Assembly (NCBI GenBank): GCA_002722795.1
Contig: PBMY01000027.1
Coordinates: 1-42,267, forward strand
Direction: 5' to 3'
DNA length: 42,267 nt
Source: Crocinitomicaceae bacterium
GTDB lineage: Bacteria > Bacteroidota > Bacteroidia > Flavobacteriales_D > Sanyastnellaceae
Numbering within the stretch: position 1 is the stretch's first letter; every line of letters begins with the position of its first letter. The position numbers and the translations under genes were made by a program. Below, one piece after another: positions 1 to 8,821 of this stretch. The notes beneath the pieces are model-generated. The model worked only from the letters and a program-made list of their open reading frames with translations. It was not told where the DNA came from and ran no database searches.

Positions 1-355
1 CAACCTCAATATTTCCCAAGCGTTTTGCTTCTTTGATAGCTTTATTTGCCCATGTCCCTGTGTCAGCATATGCAGCAGACCCTCCCTCTGGAATTAGATT
101 GTATGCAGTTGTTAGGAAACCTAAGCTAGCACCGCCCTGTAAGTAAAGGATTTCAAATCTGTCTGGAAGGTTTAGAAGTTCTTTAGTAAGACTTCTTACT
201 TCGTCCATAACAGCAACAAATGGCTTTGATCTGTGAGACATTTCGATTAGTGATAGTCCATGGTTGTCCCAAGACTTCACGGCCTCTGATGCCTCTTTCA
301 ATACTTCTTCAGGAAGTATGCATGGGCCAGCAGAGAAATTGTGTACTTTACTCAT
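1..355 (-). CDS. serC: Phosphoserine aminotransferase, N-terminal part (cut by window edge)
   Basis: This PLP-dependent enzyme converts 3-phosphohydroxypyruvate plus glutamate to phosphoserine in serine synthesis; SerC also serves pyridoxal phosphate synthesis in some bacteria. The 118 visible residues open with MSKVHNFSAGP, the family's characteristic start. Then come the WDNHGLS and SHRSKPF segments and the LYLQGGAS loop that binds the cofactor phosphate. The ATG at 355 is fixed by the conserved N-terminus. The reading frame stays open to base 1, so the rest, including the catalytic lysine, lies outside. A 5-of-6 match to the -7 box (GACCTTTG, minus strand) lies about 19 bases upstream, in the 31-base gap after the glutathione peroxidase gene. 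Confidence 0.93.
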   Translation of the reverse strand, partial: MSKVHNFSAGPCILPEEVLKEASEAVKSWDNHGLSLIEMSHRSKPFVAVMDEVRSLTKELLNLPDRFEILYLQGGASLGFLTTAYNLIPEGGSAAYADTGTWANKAIKEAKRLGNIEV

Positions 356-386
356 TAGGTTTGAAACTTTGGCGCAAAGGTCTGAT

Positions 387-968
387 TTATTTTTCGCTTG
401 CGAAAGAAATTATACGATTATCCGTTGGTTCAACTCCACTTTTATAAGACCCAACTAATGATCCATTGGAGTCGATTAGGAATTTGTGGAAATTCCACCA
501 AACATTATGATCTGCAATACCATTTTCACTTTCATTTAAAAGCCAACTATAAACGGGGTGTGGATTGCTTCCTTTAATTTTCACTTTTTCCATTATCAAG
601 AAGCTAACTCCGTAGTTTTTTTCGCAGAAACTATTGATCTCTTCATGGGTTCCGCTTTCTTGTTTTCCAAAATCATTACATGGAAAAGCGATAACGGTTA
701 ATTGATCACCGTACTCTTCTTGAAGTCGTTGAAGTCCCTTGTATTGTTGGGTAAATCCACATTTTGAAGCGGTATTTACTATCAATACTTTTTTACCCTT
801 AAGCTGCGAAAAGTTATATTCTTCACCATCTATGGTATTACAGCTTAAACTATAAAAATCAACTGCTCCAGATTGAGCATTATATGTATTCCCTCCTTTC
901 AACATATTCCATCCAATAAGAACTAATGCTAATGTGAAAACTACTACAATTGTAATAATCATTCTCAC
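387..968 (-). CDS. Glutathione peroxidase family protein (Cys type), membrane-anchored
   Basis: A thiol peroxidase that reduces hydrogen or organic peroxides; bacterial Cys-type members usually take electrons from thioredoxin or a low-molecular-weight thiol rather than glutathione. Cys70 in TASKCGFT replaces selenocysteine, and Gln103 (FGKQE), Trp158 and Asn159 (WNFHKF) complete the catalytic tetrad. A second Cys in FPCNDFG could be the resolving residue. Residues 3-19 form a hydrophobic segment (signal anchor or signal peptide), so the enzyme probably acts in the periplasm. The start is GTG at 968, overlapping the flippase stop as GTGA; an ATG six bases downstream (962) is an alternative. 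Translational coupling to the flippase gene is likely. This genus-level family probably uses bacillithiol or thioredoxin here, which is inference. Confidence 0.9.
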   Translation of the reverse strand: MRMIITIVVVFTLALVLIGWNMLKGGNTYNAQSGAVDFYSLSCNTIDGEEYNFSQLKGKKVLIVNTASKCGFTQQYKGLQRLQEEYGDQLTVIAFPCNDFGKQESGTHEEINSFCEKNYGVSFLIMEKVKIKGSNPHPVYSWLLNESENGIADHNVWWNFHKFLIDSNGSLVGSYKSGVEPTDNRIISFASEK

Positions 969-2512
969 CTTGAAAGTCGTTTTGATATAAATGAATTAGG
1001 AAGTTTCGAAGCTAATTGCTTTCTCATTTCAGGGGAACCTCCATCTAAAAACTCTGGAATAATTAGAGCTAATAGTAGAGTTGCTAATCCAGCAATTAAG
1101 ATGTGAAGTCCTATTTGGATTATTTGGTCTATTTCAGAAAGAAGCCCAGATGACCAATTAATAATTTCAGTGGGAAATTGATGTGATAGAACATAGTCTG
1201 CTGCTAAAACTGGAATGCATAGTATTAACCCTGGGATAATACTCTTAATTAGCTTGAAGATATTCACCTTGAGGCCAAGCCAAATCCAAACTCCAACAGC
1301 TACAGCCTGTAAAGAGGTTGCCACTACAACGGCTGCTGCTGCATAATAGAATCCAGAAAACTCAGACGAATTACTGCTCATCACATCCCAAACACCATAA
1401 CAAACGGCTGCTAAAAACCCAAGTTTGATCAACGCCCCTATAGTTAGAGAATCTGTAGCTCTCATTGAAGCATCTCCAATTTTAATAAAGCTCTTCAAAG
1501 CAACGCAGCATAATAGGACTTCAACTATTGGTGCAGCTTCTAGATACTGTTCTCCAAGTAAAAGCACTGTGAAGTTTTCTGCTCTTAAAACAAGGAGAGC
1601 GGTTAGTGGAATTACGAGTGTAGAAATAGCGTGTGAAGCTTTTAAAACAGTTGTTCGCAATCTCTCTTTGTCTGATTGAAGCATTGACATTCCGCTGAAC
1701 AGGACGCTATCTCCAAGTTTGCCTAGAACTGTTACTGGTAATCCCATCAGATAAGAAGATCTATCGTAGAAACCTGTGAGACGCCAATCTGTTGAGAATT
1801 TGGCCACAATCATTGTGTCTACTTTTCCTGCAGCATAATTGATCATATTGAAGATTGTACTTCTTCCACCATATCCCACCATTTCTTTTAGAGCTTCCTT
1901 ATCTATTTTGAGTCCAACAGGACTAGGGTAGAATGCCCAATAGCAAATACCTAAAATTGTGTTTTGGGATAGAAGTGCAAAGACATAAGCCCATATTTCA
2001 TAACCATACACAGCTAGACCCAATCCAATCCCTAAGTTACCCAAAACCATTGCTAGCGCAGAGCAAGCAAATAGAGATTTAAATCTCATTTCTTTGATTA
2101 GCATACTTCTAGGCACTACTGATGTCCCGGAGATAATAAAGCTCAATGCAATCCATCGTAAAACTTTTGTTAGCTGAGGTTTTTCGTAGAACTCAGCAAC
2201 CGTAGGAGCGGCTGCATAAGTTGCTCCAAAGAAGATCACACCTAAAAGCAAACTGAAAATAAATGCAGTTTGTTTGTGCTTATCGCTCACATGAGAGTTT
2301 TGTATTAATGCAGGGCCAATGCCCACTTGGGCAAAAATTTCAATCAACCCGACAACCACAAGCGCTATGGCCATAACACCAAAAGCACCTGGAGAAATTA
2401 ATCTTGCCAGGGCTGCAATAAAGCTAAGTTGAAGGACAACTTGAACCATCACGTTGACGCTCTGCCACTTAAGGGAAGAGGTGAACTTTGGTTCTTTGAT
2501 TGTCTCTGTCAT
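965..2512 (-). CDS. Lipopolysaccharide/exopolysaccharide flippase, WzxC-like (MOP superfamily)
   Basis: An inner-membrane polytopic protein of 515 residues with about 12-14 hydrophobic segments. The N-terminus (SSLKWQSVNVMVQVVLQL, then ARLISPGAFGVMAIA) is typical of the WzxC/polysaccharide-biosynthesis branch of the MOP exporters. These flip undecaprenyl-linked oligosaccharides to the periplasmic face. No glycosyltransferase or polymerase gene is adjacent, so the substrate cannot be inferred. The ATG at 2512 lies two bases after the rny stop, and the 3' end overlaps the peroxidase start by four bases. It therefore probably belongs to the zapA-rny transcription unit. An assignment to a different MOP subfamily is possible, but a flippase fold is clear. 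Confidence 0.87.
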   Translation of the reverse strand: MTETIKEPKFTSSLKWQSVNVMVQVVLQLSFIAALARLISPGAFGVMAIALVVVGLIEIFAQVGIGPALIQNSHVSDKHKQTAFIFSLLLGVIFFGATYAAAPTVAEFYEKPQLTKVLRWIALSFIISGTSVVPRSMLIKEMRFKSLFACSALAMVLGNLGIGLGLAVYGYEIWAYVFALLSQNTILGICYWAFYPSPVGLKIDKEALKEMVGYGGRSTIFNMINYAAGKVDTMIVAKFSTDWRLTGFYDRSSYLMGLPVTVLGKLGDSVLFSGMSMLQSDKERLRTTVLKASHAISTLVIPLTALLVLRAENFTVLLLGEQYLEAAPIVEVLLCCVALKSFIKIGDASMRATDSLTIGALIKLGFLAAVCYGVWDVMSSNSSEFSGFYYAAAAVVVATSLQAVAVGVWIWLGLKVNIFKLIKSIIPGLILCIPVLAADYVLSHQFPTEIINWSSGLLSEIDQIIQIGLHILIAGLATLLLALIIPEFLDGGSPEMRKQLASKLPNSFISKRLSR

Positions 2513-2514
2513 AT

Positions 2515-4050
2515 TTATCTAGCTATGCTTACTGCTCGCTTTTCTCTAATTACTGTAACGCGAACTTGACCGGGATATGTCATCTCATTCATAATTTTTG
2601 TGCTTATGTCGAGTGATATCTGATCTGCTTCTACGTCACTTACTTTTTCGCTTTCTACTAAAACTCTTAGTTCACGTCCAGCTTGAATTGCATATGCTTT
2701 AGTAACTCCATTAAATTCTAGAGCAATATTCTCAAGATTCTTTAGCCGTTGAATGTACGCTTCAACCATTTCACGTCTTGCTCCTGGGCGTGCACCAGAA
2801 ATGGCGTCACAAACTTGAACAATAGGAGATATTAAATTTGTCATTTCTATTTCGTCGTGGTGAGCTCCAATAGCATTTAAAATGTCTAGGCGTTCTCCGT
2901 ATCTCTCAGCTAGCTTCATGCCAAGAAGTGCGTGAGGAAGCTCGCTTTCCTCGTCACTCACTTTTCCAATATCGTGAAGGAGACCTGCACGCTTTGCAGC
3001 TTTTGCATCAACGCCAACCTCAGCAGCCATTGTTGCACAAAGGTTAGCAACCTCTCTAGAGTGCTGAAGTAGATTTTGGCCATAAGAAGAACGGTATTTC
3101 ATGCGGCCTACCATTCTGATAAGCTCATTCTTCATATTGTGAATACCAAGGTCGATCACGGTGCGTTTTCCGATCTCCATAATTTCCTCTTCAAGTTTGT
3201 TAATCACCTTAGAAACCACTTCCTCAATTCTAGCAGGATGAATACGGCCGTCAGTTACAAGCTGGTGAAGAGCTAGTCTTGCTACCTCTCTACGCACTGG
3301 GTCAAAACAACTAAGCATAATCGCTTCAGGTGTGTCATCTATAATGAATTCTACTCCCGTAGCAGCTTCTAACGCTCTAATGTTTCTCCCCTCACGTCCG
3401 ATAATTCTTCCCTTTATGTCGTCGTTTTTAATATTGAATACTGAAACAGAATTCTCAACAGAGTGCTCTGTGGCTACTCTTTGAATAGTCTGAATTACTA
3501 TCTTTTTTGCATCAGTACTAGCCTTTAGTTTAGCTTCTTCTAGAATCTCATTGGCTTGAGCAGAAGCTGCAATTTTTGCGTCTTGAAGAGTTTGTTGAAT
3601 CATGCTCTCCTTAGCCTCTTCAGCTGACATTCCTGAAATCTTCTCTAAAAGTTCGATAGCCTTTAGCCTATCCTTTTCAGTCTCTTTAACCTTGTTTTCA
3701 ATAGCCTCTAGACGTTGTTCAAGATTTTGCTTTTCCTTGTTGAGCTTCTTTTCAAGCTCTTTGTTTTTGTCAATTTGTTTATTGAGGTTTTTCTCAGTGT
3801 TACTGATTCTATCCTCTCTATCCTTGAGCTTTCTGTCAAGGTCCTTACGCTCGCTCTTCTGCTTTTCTTTAAGCTCAAAGAATTTTTGCTTTGCTTGGCT
3901 AATCTTCTTCTCCTTAATAGCATCACCTTTCACTTTTGCTTCTTTTATGATTGCATCAGCTTGAGACTTTAGGCCAAATTTGAGTCCAATAACGCCTAAA
4001 GCTAGTCCCACGACTAGAGAGATAGCTGAGTAAATTATAATTGTTTCCAT
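2515..4050 (-). CDS. rny: Ribonuclease Y
   Basis: A membrane-anchored endoribonuclease that starts mRNA decay. Visible in order: an N-terminal membrane helix (residues 4-23), a long Lys/Glu-rich coiled coil (about 30-195), a KH RNA-binding domain with [10 protein letters not shown] (214-223), and an HD phosphohydrolase domain with the paired His-Asp of LLHDIGK (359-360). The total of 511 residues matches the family. The C-terminal half is nearly standard RNase Y sequence. It follows zapA by 18 bases and precedes the flippase by two, so it reads as the middle of an operon. The zapA-rny neighbourhood is common in Bacteroidota. Confidence 0.97.
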   Translation of the reverse strand: METIIIYSAISLVVGLALGVIGLKFGLKSQADAIIKEAKVKGDAIKEKKISQAKQKFFELKEKQKSERKDLDRKLKDREDRISNTEKNLNKQIDKNKELEKKLNKEKQNLEQRLEAIENKVKETEKDRLKAIELLEKISGMSAEEAKESMIQQTLQDAKIAASAQANEILEEAKLKASTDAKKIVIQTIQRVATEHSVENSVSVFNIKNDDIKGRIIGREGRNIRALEAATGVEFIIDDTPEAIMLSCFDPVRREVARLALHQLVTDGRIHPARIEEVVSKVINKLEEEIMEIGKRTVIDLGIHNMKNELIRMVGRMKYRSSYGQNLLQHSREVANLCATMAAEVGVDAKAAKRAGLLHDIGKVSDEESELPHALLGMKLAERYGERLDILNAIGAHHDEIEMTNLISPIVQVCDAISGARPGARREMVEAYIQRLKNLENIALEFNGVTKAYAIQAGRELRVLVESEKVSDVEADQISLDISTKIMNEMTYPGQVRVTVIREKRAVSIAR

Positions 4051-4068
4051 GAAGTGTAGCCCACAGGC

Positions 4069-4392
4069 TTATCCTTCAATGGCCGCGTTCAAACGTTGGA
4101 TCAGGTCTTCGACACTTGTAGCTAATTTGAGGTCTTCCTCTTTATTCTCTGAGTTTTCTTCCGGTGCGCTCTTAGCGACACCAAATTCTATTTCTTTAAT
4201 CCGGATCGACAGCTGTAATGCTGTCATAGCTAGTAAGTCATTTCTATCCTGTACTGCGAACTGTGACTTAAGTTTAGCGATCATTGCATCAATTTCCTCA
4301 GCAGCATTTATAATGCCATCCACCTCTTCTATAGATACAGTAAGAGGGTAGGAGCGTCCAGCGATTTCTATGTTGATAGTCTCTTGAGACAT
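4069..4392 (-). CDS. zapA: Cell division protein ZapA
   Basis: A small cytoplasmic protein that bundles FtsZ protofilaments and stabilises the Z ring. It has 107 residues. The N-terminal beta-rich globular part carries INIEIAGRSYPL, and a helix with DAMIAKLKSQFAVQDRNDLLAMTALQ follows, a ZapA hallmark. The C-terminus is acidic and probably helical. The ATG at 4392 overlaps the stop codon of the upstream coiled-coil gene by one base (TAATG), so the two are translationally coupled. The next gene is rny. Confidence 0.92.
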   Translation of the reverse strand: MSQETINIEIAGRSYPLTVSIEEVDGIINAAEEIDAMIAKLKSQFAVQDRNDLLAMTALQLSIRIKEIEFGVAKSAPEENSENKEEDLKLATSVEDLIQRLNAAIEG

Positions 4393-4694
4393 TATATCTT
4401 AAGTAGGTTAAGACAGGCGTCGATTTCCTCCACCAAAGCGTCAATATTTTGGGCCGAAAGGGCATCTGTGTCTTGGCTTTGATTTTTGGTTTTTGATATA
4501 TGTAGGTTTTTGCTCGACTCTTTTTCCTCACTTAGCTCTAAGTTCAGCTTTTCAACTTGCGCCTCTAAATCTCTAATTCTTCCAATCTTATCCTCTATAT
4601 TTTTCCTGCTTAGCGCACGCTCTTCTTCAAGTTTCTGAAGCAATCGTTCTGTCGCTTTCACAAGTTTTTCGGTAGTTGAGTTGAGTGTTTTCAT
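4392..4694 (-). CDS. Small coiled-coil protein upstream of zapA
   Basis: A 100-residue soluble protein with no domain I can name. Residues 1-70 have strong heptad character, rich in Leu, Glu and Lys (TERLLQKLEEERALSRKN, then RIRDLEAQVEKLNLELSEE). This predicts a long parallel coiled coil; the last 30 residues are acidic and helical (IDALVEEIDACLNLL). Its one-base overlap with zapA and its size suggest a partner of ZapA, comparable in build to ZapB, but the similarity is architectural only. A perfect -7 box (TATATTTG, minus strand 4718-4711) stands 16 bases before the ATG, making this the first gene of the zapA-rny-flippase operon. Confidence 0.75.
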   Translation of the reverse strand: MKTLNSTTEKLVKATERLLQKLEEERALSRKNIEDKIGRIRDLEAQVEKLNLELSEEKESSKNLHISKTKNQSQDTDALSAQNIDALVEEIDACLNLLKI

Positions 4695-4710
4695 AAGTCG
4701 AGCTTCAAAA

Positions 4711-4718
4711 CAAATATA
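4711..4718 (-). promoter_or_regulatory. -7 promoter box of the coiled-coil/zapA/rny operon
   Basis: Minus-strand TATATTTG, an exact match to the Bacteroidota -7 consensus TAnnTTTG. A TTTG that could serve as the -33 box lies 22 bases upstream (minus strand 4744-4741). The predicted leader is short, about 10 bases. It is back to back with the promoter of the M23 gene, six bases apart. Confidence 0.7.
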
Positions 4719-4724
4719 AGGATG

Positions 4725-4732
4725 TAGATTTG
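4725..4732 (+). promoter_or_regulatory. -7 promoter box of the M23 peptidase gene
   Basis: TAGATTTG, exact consensus, ending four bases before the ATG at 4737. At the usual -7 spacing, transcription would start at or within a base or two of the start codon, giving a leaderless mRNA. No clear TTG -33 box is visible; the nearest resemblance is TTC at 4704. Confidence 0.65.
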
Positions 4733-4736
4733 TGAT

Positions 4737-6428
4737 ATGACAAAAAGAGCAGCAAATTATTCGACGATTTTCACAACGCTGTTTACAGGCTTTTTTTTAG
4801 TTCTTTCTCCTCTCTTTTTTCAAGCCCAAAATACACTAGAGCTTATTGCCCCTCTTGATATTCCACTAATTCTAAGTGGGAATTTTGGGGAGTTCAGAGG
4901 CTCACATTTCCACACAGGTATTGACATCAAAACCCAGGGTGTCGAGGGCTTCCCAGTCCTAGCTGCTGCTGATGGAAAAGTTGAGCGCATCAAAGTCAGT
5001 CCATGGGGTTACGGCAACACGCTTTACATAAAACACTCAGATGGATCTTCGACAGTTTACGCCCACCTTCAAAGCTTTTCACCATCAATCCAAGACTGGG
5101 TGAGAGTGCGTCAATATAAGGGGCGAGTATTCTCAATTGATCTAAGTCCAACTGTAGATTTTGAATTTTATGCAGGTGATACAATTGGTTGGTCTGGGAA
5201 CTCTGGATCATCTGGTGGCCCACACCTTCATTTCGAGGTCAGAGACGCTCAACAGCATCCAGTAAATCCACTTCATTGGGATTTACCAATTACAGATAAA
5301 ATACCACCTGAAGTTGGTGATCTCAAAGTCATTCCAATTGACAGTAATGGTCTTGAAAAGCGTGAGATAGCAGTTGACGCAAAAGCAGGCGATACAACTC
5401 TAGTAAAAGCGTGTGAGGTGCATTTGGGGGTTTGGTCTATAGACAGATTAGACGGTGCTTCCAATGTATGTGGAGTGTATAGCATAGATGTCGAAGTTAA
5501 TGGAGAGCAATACTTCAGTTGCACGATTGATACATTAGATTTCGCAGTAAATCAAGACATGAACGCACACGTGTATTTCTCTACTTGGAAGGGTGGTAGA
5601 AAGTCGGTGCATAGGTTCAATAAGTTGCCAGGTGACAGGCTTCCTATCTATGATTTTCTAAGCGAGAAAAATCTTGAAATAATGGTGGATAGTATCATGA
5701 AGGTTGATGTAGTTTGCAAGGATGTTAACGGAAATTCAAGAGCCAAATCCTACATCCTCAAAGGAGATGATTCGCTTCCTGAATACATATGCAAAGGAAG
5801 TGAAAGCTCAAGAATAGTAACTAAACTTGCCACTCCATATGCTGTAACTGACCTAAGATTAGAGGGCGTTGATGTTCATATCAAAAGGGGAGCTCTTTAC
5901 GATAGTGAGTATGTGTTCTTAGAGGTATTTGATTCTCTAGAATTCGAAATTGGATCTTGGGATGTTCCCTTGAAGAAAGCTATAGAGGTTAGCTACAAAT
6001 TATCTGCTGTTATGCCTCAGGATCTTTGGGTTGCTCGATCTGTTAATGATAAGGGAGATGTTAGCGGAGCAATAGTCTGTAAGCAGGAAGTGGGGAGATT
6101 AGACTTTAAGACAAAAAACATGGGTAGATATAAAATGGAGCGCGACACAGTTCCTCCTAGACTATTGCCCAAACATTCGGGCACCCCTGTAGTTAAAAAT
6201 GGTGACTTGATTTTTCACATTGATGACGCAGTAAGCGGGGTTGAAAAAATCGAAGCAACTATGGATGGACAATGGATTCTTCTTAGGTGGAATCCCAAAA
6301 AGAAAGAAGCCATTTACAAAGCTTCAGATGCAGTTCACGAAAAGGGTTCTAAAGTAAAAATTGAGGTAGTAGCAAGTGACGCCGTAGGTCTAGAATCCAA
6401 GTGGTCAGGTTACGTTAAGATGAAGTAG
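4737..6428 (+). CDS. M23 family metallopeptidase (LytM type), secreted
   Basis: A periplasmic or surface zinc peptidase expected to cut peptidoglycan cross-links, or to act as a regulator of such cutting. A signal peptide occupies residues 1-30 (cleavage near FFQAQ). The LytM domain spans about 45-180 with the zinc ligands His59 and Asp63 (HTGID), His110 and the HLHFE motif (His163, His165), so it should be active. The remaining 380 residues are beta-rich, probably Ig-like modules, with no recognised catalytic motif. The length of 563 residues is usual for the long Bacteroidota M23 proteins. The gene is monocistronic: its stop lies one base from the stop of the convergent DUF5916 gene. Confidence 0.9.
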   Translation: MTKRAANYSTIFTTLFTGFFLVLSPLFFQAQNTLELIAPLDIPLILSGNFGEFRGSHFHTGIDIKTQGVEGFPVLAAADGKVERIKVSPWGYGNTLYIKHSDGSSTVYAHLQSFSPSIQDWVRVRQYKGRVFSIDLSPTVDFEFYAGDTIGWSGNSGSSGGPHLHFEVRDAQQHPVNPLHWDLPITDKIPPEVGDLKVIPIDSNGLEKREIAVDAKAGDTTLVKACEVHLGVWSIDRLDGASNVCGVYSIDVEVNGEQYFSCTIDTLDFAVNQDMNAHVYFSTWKGGRKSVHRFNKLPGDRLPIYDFLSEKNLEIMVDSIMKVDVVCKDVNGNSRAKSYILKGDDSLPEYICKGSESSRIVTKLATPYAVTDLRLEGVDVHIKRGALYDSEYVFLEVFDSLEFEIGSWDVPLKKAIEVSYKLSAVMPQDLWVARSVNDKGDVSGAIVCKQEVGRLDFKTKNMGRYKMERDTVPPRLLPKHSGTPVVKNGDLIFHIDDAVSGVEKIEATMDGQWILLRWNPKKKEAIYKASDAVHEKGSKVKIEVVASDAVGLESKWSGYVKMK

Positions 6429-6429
6429 T

Positions 6430-8817
6430 TTAACGCTTAAAAGTATTGTAATCAAGGAAGAATAAGGCCTTAAATGATAATGAGTTAGTGAAAGTTTCAT
6501 CAAGCATAGTTTCCCAATTATTAAAGTAATTTTGGGGCAGCATTTCCCCCTGGGAATACAATGTGTTTTTCCAAACGATGCTAAGTTCGCTTCCAGGAGA
6601 GAAGAACCACCTCAAGCCCAAATCCACACTCCATGCATTGTAATTTCTGTCATCAATAGAAGTGCCGTTCTCATCAATGGTCCAAAAGTCAGACGCGAGC
6701 AAATCACCGTTTTGTTGAAGCACAAAATATTCCTTGATATCTACAGTACTCCAATTGTGTCTAACTCTAAGATCAATTGTTGCTTTGTTTGATAATGCGT
6801 AGGTCCCTCTCAATAAATGGTTGTTTGTCAGAAAATCCCTTCTTGCGAAAATACTTTTAATTTCTTCTGTAATAATTGAAGGATTTGCGATCCAAGCTAA
6901 GCCTATTGGTGATCTTACAGCATAATTTGGACCTAGTTTTGTAAATCCTTTTTCGTCGTATTTGTTATCCCACTCAAATGAGTAAATAAAATTGAGTCGA
7001 TCACTAACTCTAATTCTTGGCGAAATCTCGCCAAGCTTAACTTTCCAATCACTACTTGGATCTTCTACAAATCCTCTTGTGTAATCTATGTCAATTGCAA
7101 ACCTCTTTCTGTAATCTGTTGAAATAGTCATAGTGGGTCTAATCCATTTAGGAGTTGTCCAATACATACCATCTATCCTTGGCTCGAAAAAGTCATTTCC
7201 ATTTAGGAATTGTGATTCTAGAGAAAGCTTCCCAAACTGAAATCCCTTAGTCAATGCTCGTATCGATAAGCTTGCTATAGTGAACGAACTCTTCCTAGGA
7301 TTGTAAAGAGTCGAATTTATGATAGAACCACGTCCAACTAATCTAATAAACCGTTCTGTCGGCTCGATATTTCGGTAAGAAATCTCAATGAAGTCTGACA
7401 CCTCATTTGGCGCCCGTAAATAACCAATATCATTGGGATTATACTGCTCAGTTTCTACGCTGTGATTAGCTTTAAAAGTCAACTTCCCAGTAATCTTTCT
7501 CAATCCCAAACTCCATGTATACCCATTGTCCTCTAAATCCTCAACGTGATTGTAAATCCTATTGTACCCTGCAAATCCCTCTAGCTGATAAGTATTCTTC
7601 TTATCCTTTATGCCAAACATCGCGGCCTGTAACAATGCGTCATTAGCCTCACCCTCCCTTAAAACCAAAGTGCTAATCCCGTGAACGAAACTGTTGTTAG
7701 GTAAGTTTTGATCTAATGCAGCAATGGAATAACTTGTTATACCATTATTGTCATTAGAAGTAACGGCCTGAAATACTCCTACACCTAGACCCTTATCGGT
7801 TCGGCCTGAAATTTTAGTGGCGTTGATCAGCCTGCCCTCTTCTCCAATGCGCCTAGAATAAAGAAGCCCGGTTTTATTGAATATCTCAGTCCCTTCAGTG
7901 AAGAACGGCCTATTATCGGCAAGTCTCACCTCGTAGGGACTTAAATTCAGGATTAGATTATCTGCTACAACTTGGCCAAAATCTGGAATCAAAGTCATGT
8001 CCATTGTAAAAGCCTCTCCAATTCCAGCCTTTAAATCAACACCCCCATTAAAATCAAATTCAGTTTCCTGACCCTCTGTGATAGCATAAGAACTAACATA
8101 TGGATAGAGAGTCAATCGGGGAGGAGGGGTTATGTCAACAAGACCCAATAGCTCTCCACTATCATTTATTTCAAAACCATCTCTTGCAGGATCAACAGGA
8201 TGCCAGTAATCTTTTTCTCTGTGTCTTCTTATACCTCTCCAAAAATTTACACCCCAAATCTGTTGTATCCCATCATCGATTTTTGTGAAGCGGATTTGCC
8301 CTAGAGGAATTTGAAATTCAGCAGTCCAACCGCTTTCGTTAATGTTTGTTTCAACTCTCCATGCTGCATTCCAAGATCTGTCTGAAACCCCCTGTGAAAT
8401 AAGCCTATCGACCTGAACACCTTCAGGATTTGTGCTAAAATTGAATGCGTTATTTCCGTCGTTGTATGTAGAAATCCAAAGCCCAAACTCATCTGTATTA
8501 TCAAGTCTATCCCGTCCTGAAATTTGTTTTAATATTGAATCAGGAGCGGTGTCGTACATCATTGCATAGACGTAAATGTTTTCATCGTCGTATGCGAATT
8601 TTACTTCTGTGCGTTGAGTAGGAACTATGCCAGGGTTGGGTGTATATTGTGTAAAATCGCTAGATGATTTGGCCCTTAACCAAGTAGCATCACCAAGCTC
8701 ACCATCAATCTTGATTGACTCGCCCTCCTGAAGTTTGTAAGCAACAATCTGTCTCTTCTCTTGCCCACATAAATTTGTTGCACAAAGTAAAGTTATTGCG
8801 AGAAGAAATAGTCTCAC
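6430..8817 (-). CDS. DUF5916 outer-membrane protein with CBM9-like N-terminal domain
   Basis: A 795-residue exported protein. Residues 1-18 are a signal peptide. Residues about 25-220 form the carbohydrate-binding family 9-like sandwich that precedes DUF5916 (IDGELGDATW, then FAYDDENIYVYAMMYD). The rest is a repetitive aromatic-rich beta region typical of an outer-membrane barrel and ends in KR after FLDYNTFK. The function of the family is unknown; the CBM9-like part suggests ligand binding at the surface. It starts four bases after mltG ends and so is the last gene of the GNAT-mltG-DUF5916 unit. Confidence 0.87.
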   Translation of the reverse strand: MRLFLLAITLLCATNLCGQEKRQIVAYKLQEGESIKIDGELGDATWLRAKSSSDFTQYTPNPGIVPTQRTEVKFAYDDENIYVYAMMYDTAPDSILKQISGRDRLDNTDEFGLWISTYNDGNNAFNFSTNPEGVQVDRLISQGVSDRSWNAAWRVETNINESGWTAEFQIPLGQIRFTKIDDGIQQIWGVNFWRGIRRHREKDYWHPVDPARDGFEINDSGELLGLVDITPPPRLTLYPYVSSYAITEGQETEFDFNGGVDLKAGIGEAFTMDMTLIPDFGQVVADNLILNLSPYEVRLADNRPFFTEGTEIFNKTGLLYSRRIGEEGRLINATKISGRTDKGLGVGVFQAVTSNDNNGITSYSIAALDQNLPNNSFVHGISTLVLREGEANDALLQAAMFGIKDKKNTYQLEGFAGYNRIYNHVEDLEDNGYTWSLGLRKITGKLTFKANHSVETEQYNPNDIGYLRAPNEVSDFIEISYRNIEPTERFIRLVGRGSIINSTLYNPRKSSFTIASLSIRALTKGFQFGKLSLESQFLNGNDFFEPRIDGMYWTTPKWIRPTMTISTDYRKRFAIDIDYTRGFVEDPSSDWKVKLGEISPRIRVSDRLNFIYSFEWDNKYDEKGFTKLGPNYAVRSPIGLAWIANPSIITEEIKSIFARRDFLTNNHLLRGTYALSNKATIDLRVRHNWSTVDIKEYFVLQQNGDLLASDFWTIDENGTSIDDRNYNAWSVDLGLRWFFSPGSELSIVWKNTLYSQGEMLPQNYFNNWETMLDETFTNSLSFKALFFLDYNTFKR

Positions 8818-8821
8818 AATA

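Noticed and set aside
3602-3964. Open frame of 120 codons on the plus strand inside rny
   Set aside because: It is the Ser/Leu/Phe-rich antisense shadow of the Lys/Glu coiled coil of RNase Y; no start-proximal signal.
4051-4068. Possible 6S RNA between zapA and rny, as in some Bacteroidota
   Set aside because: Only 18 bases separate the genes, too short for any such RNA.
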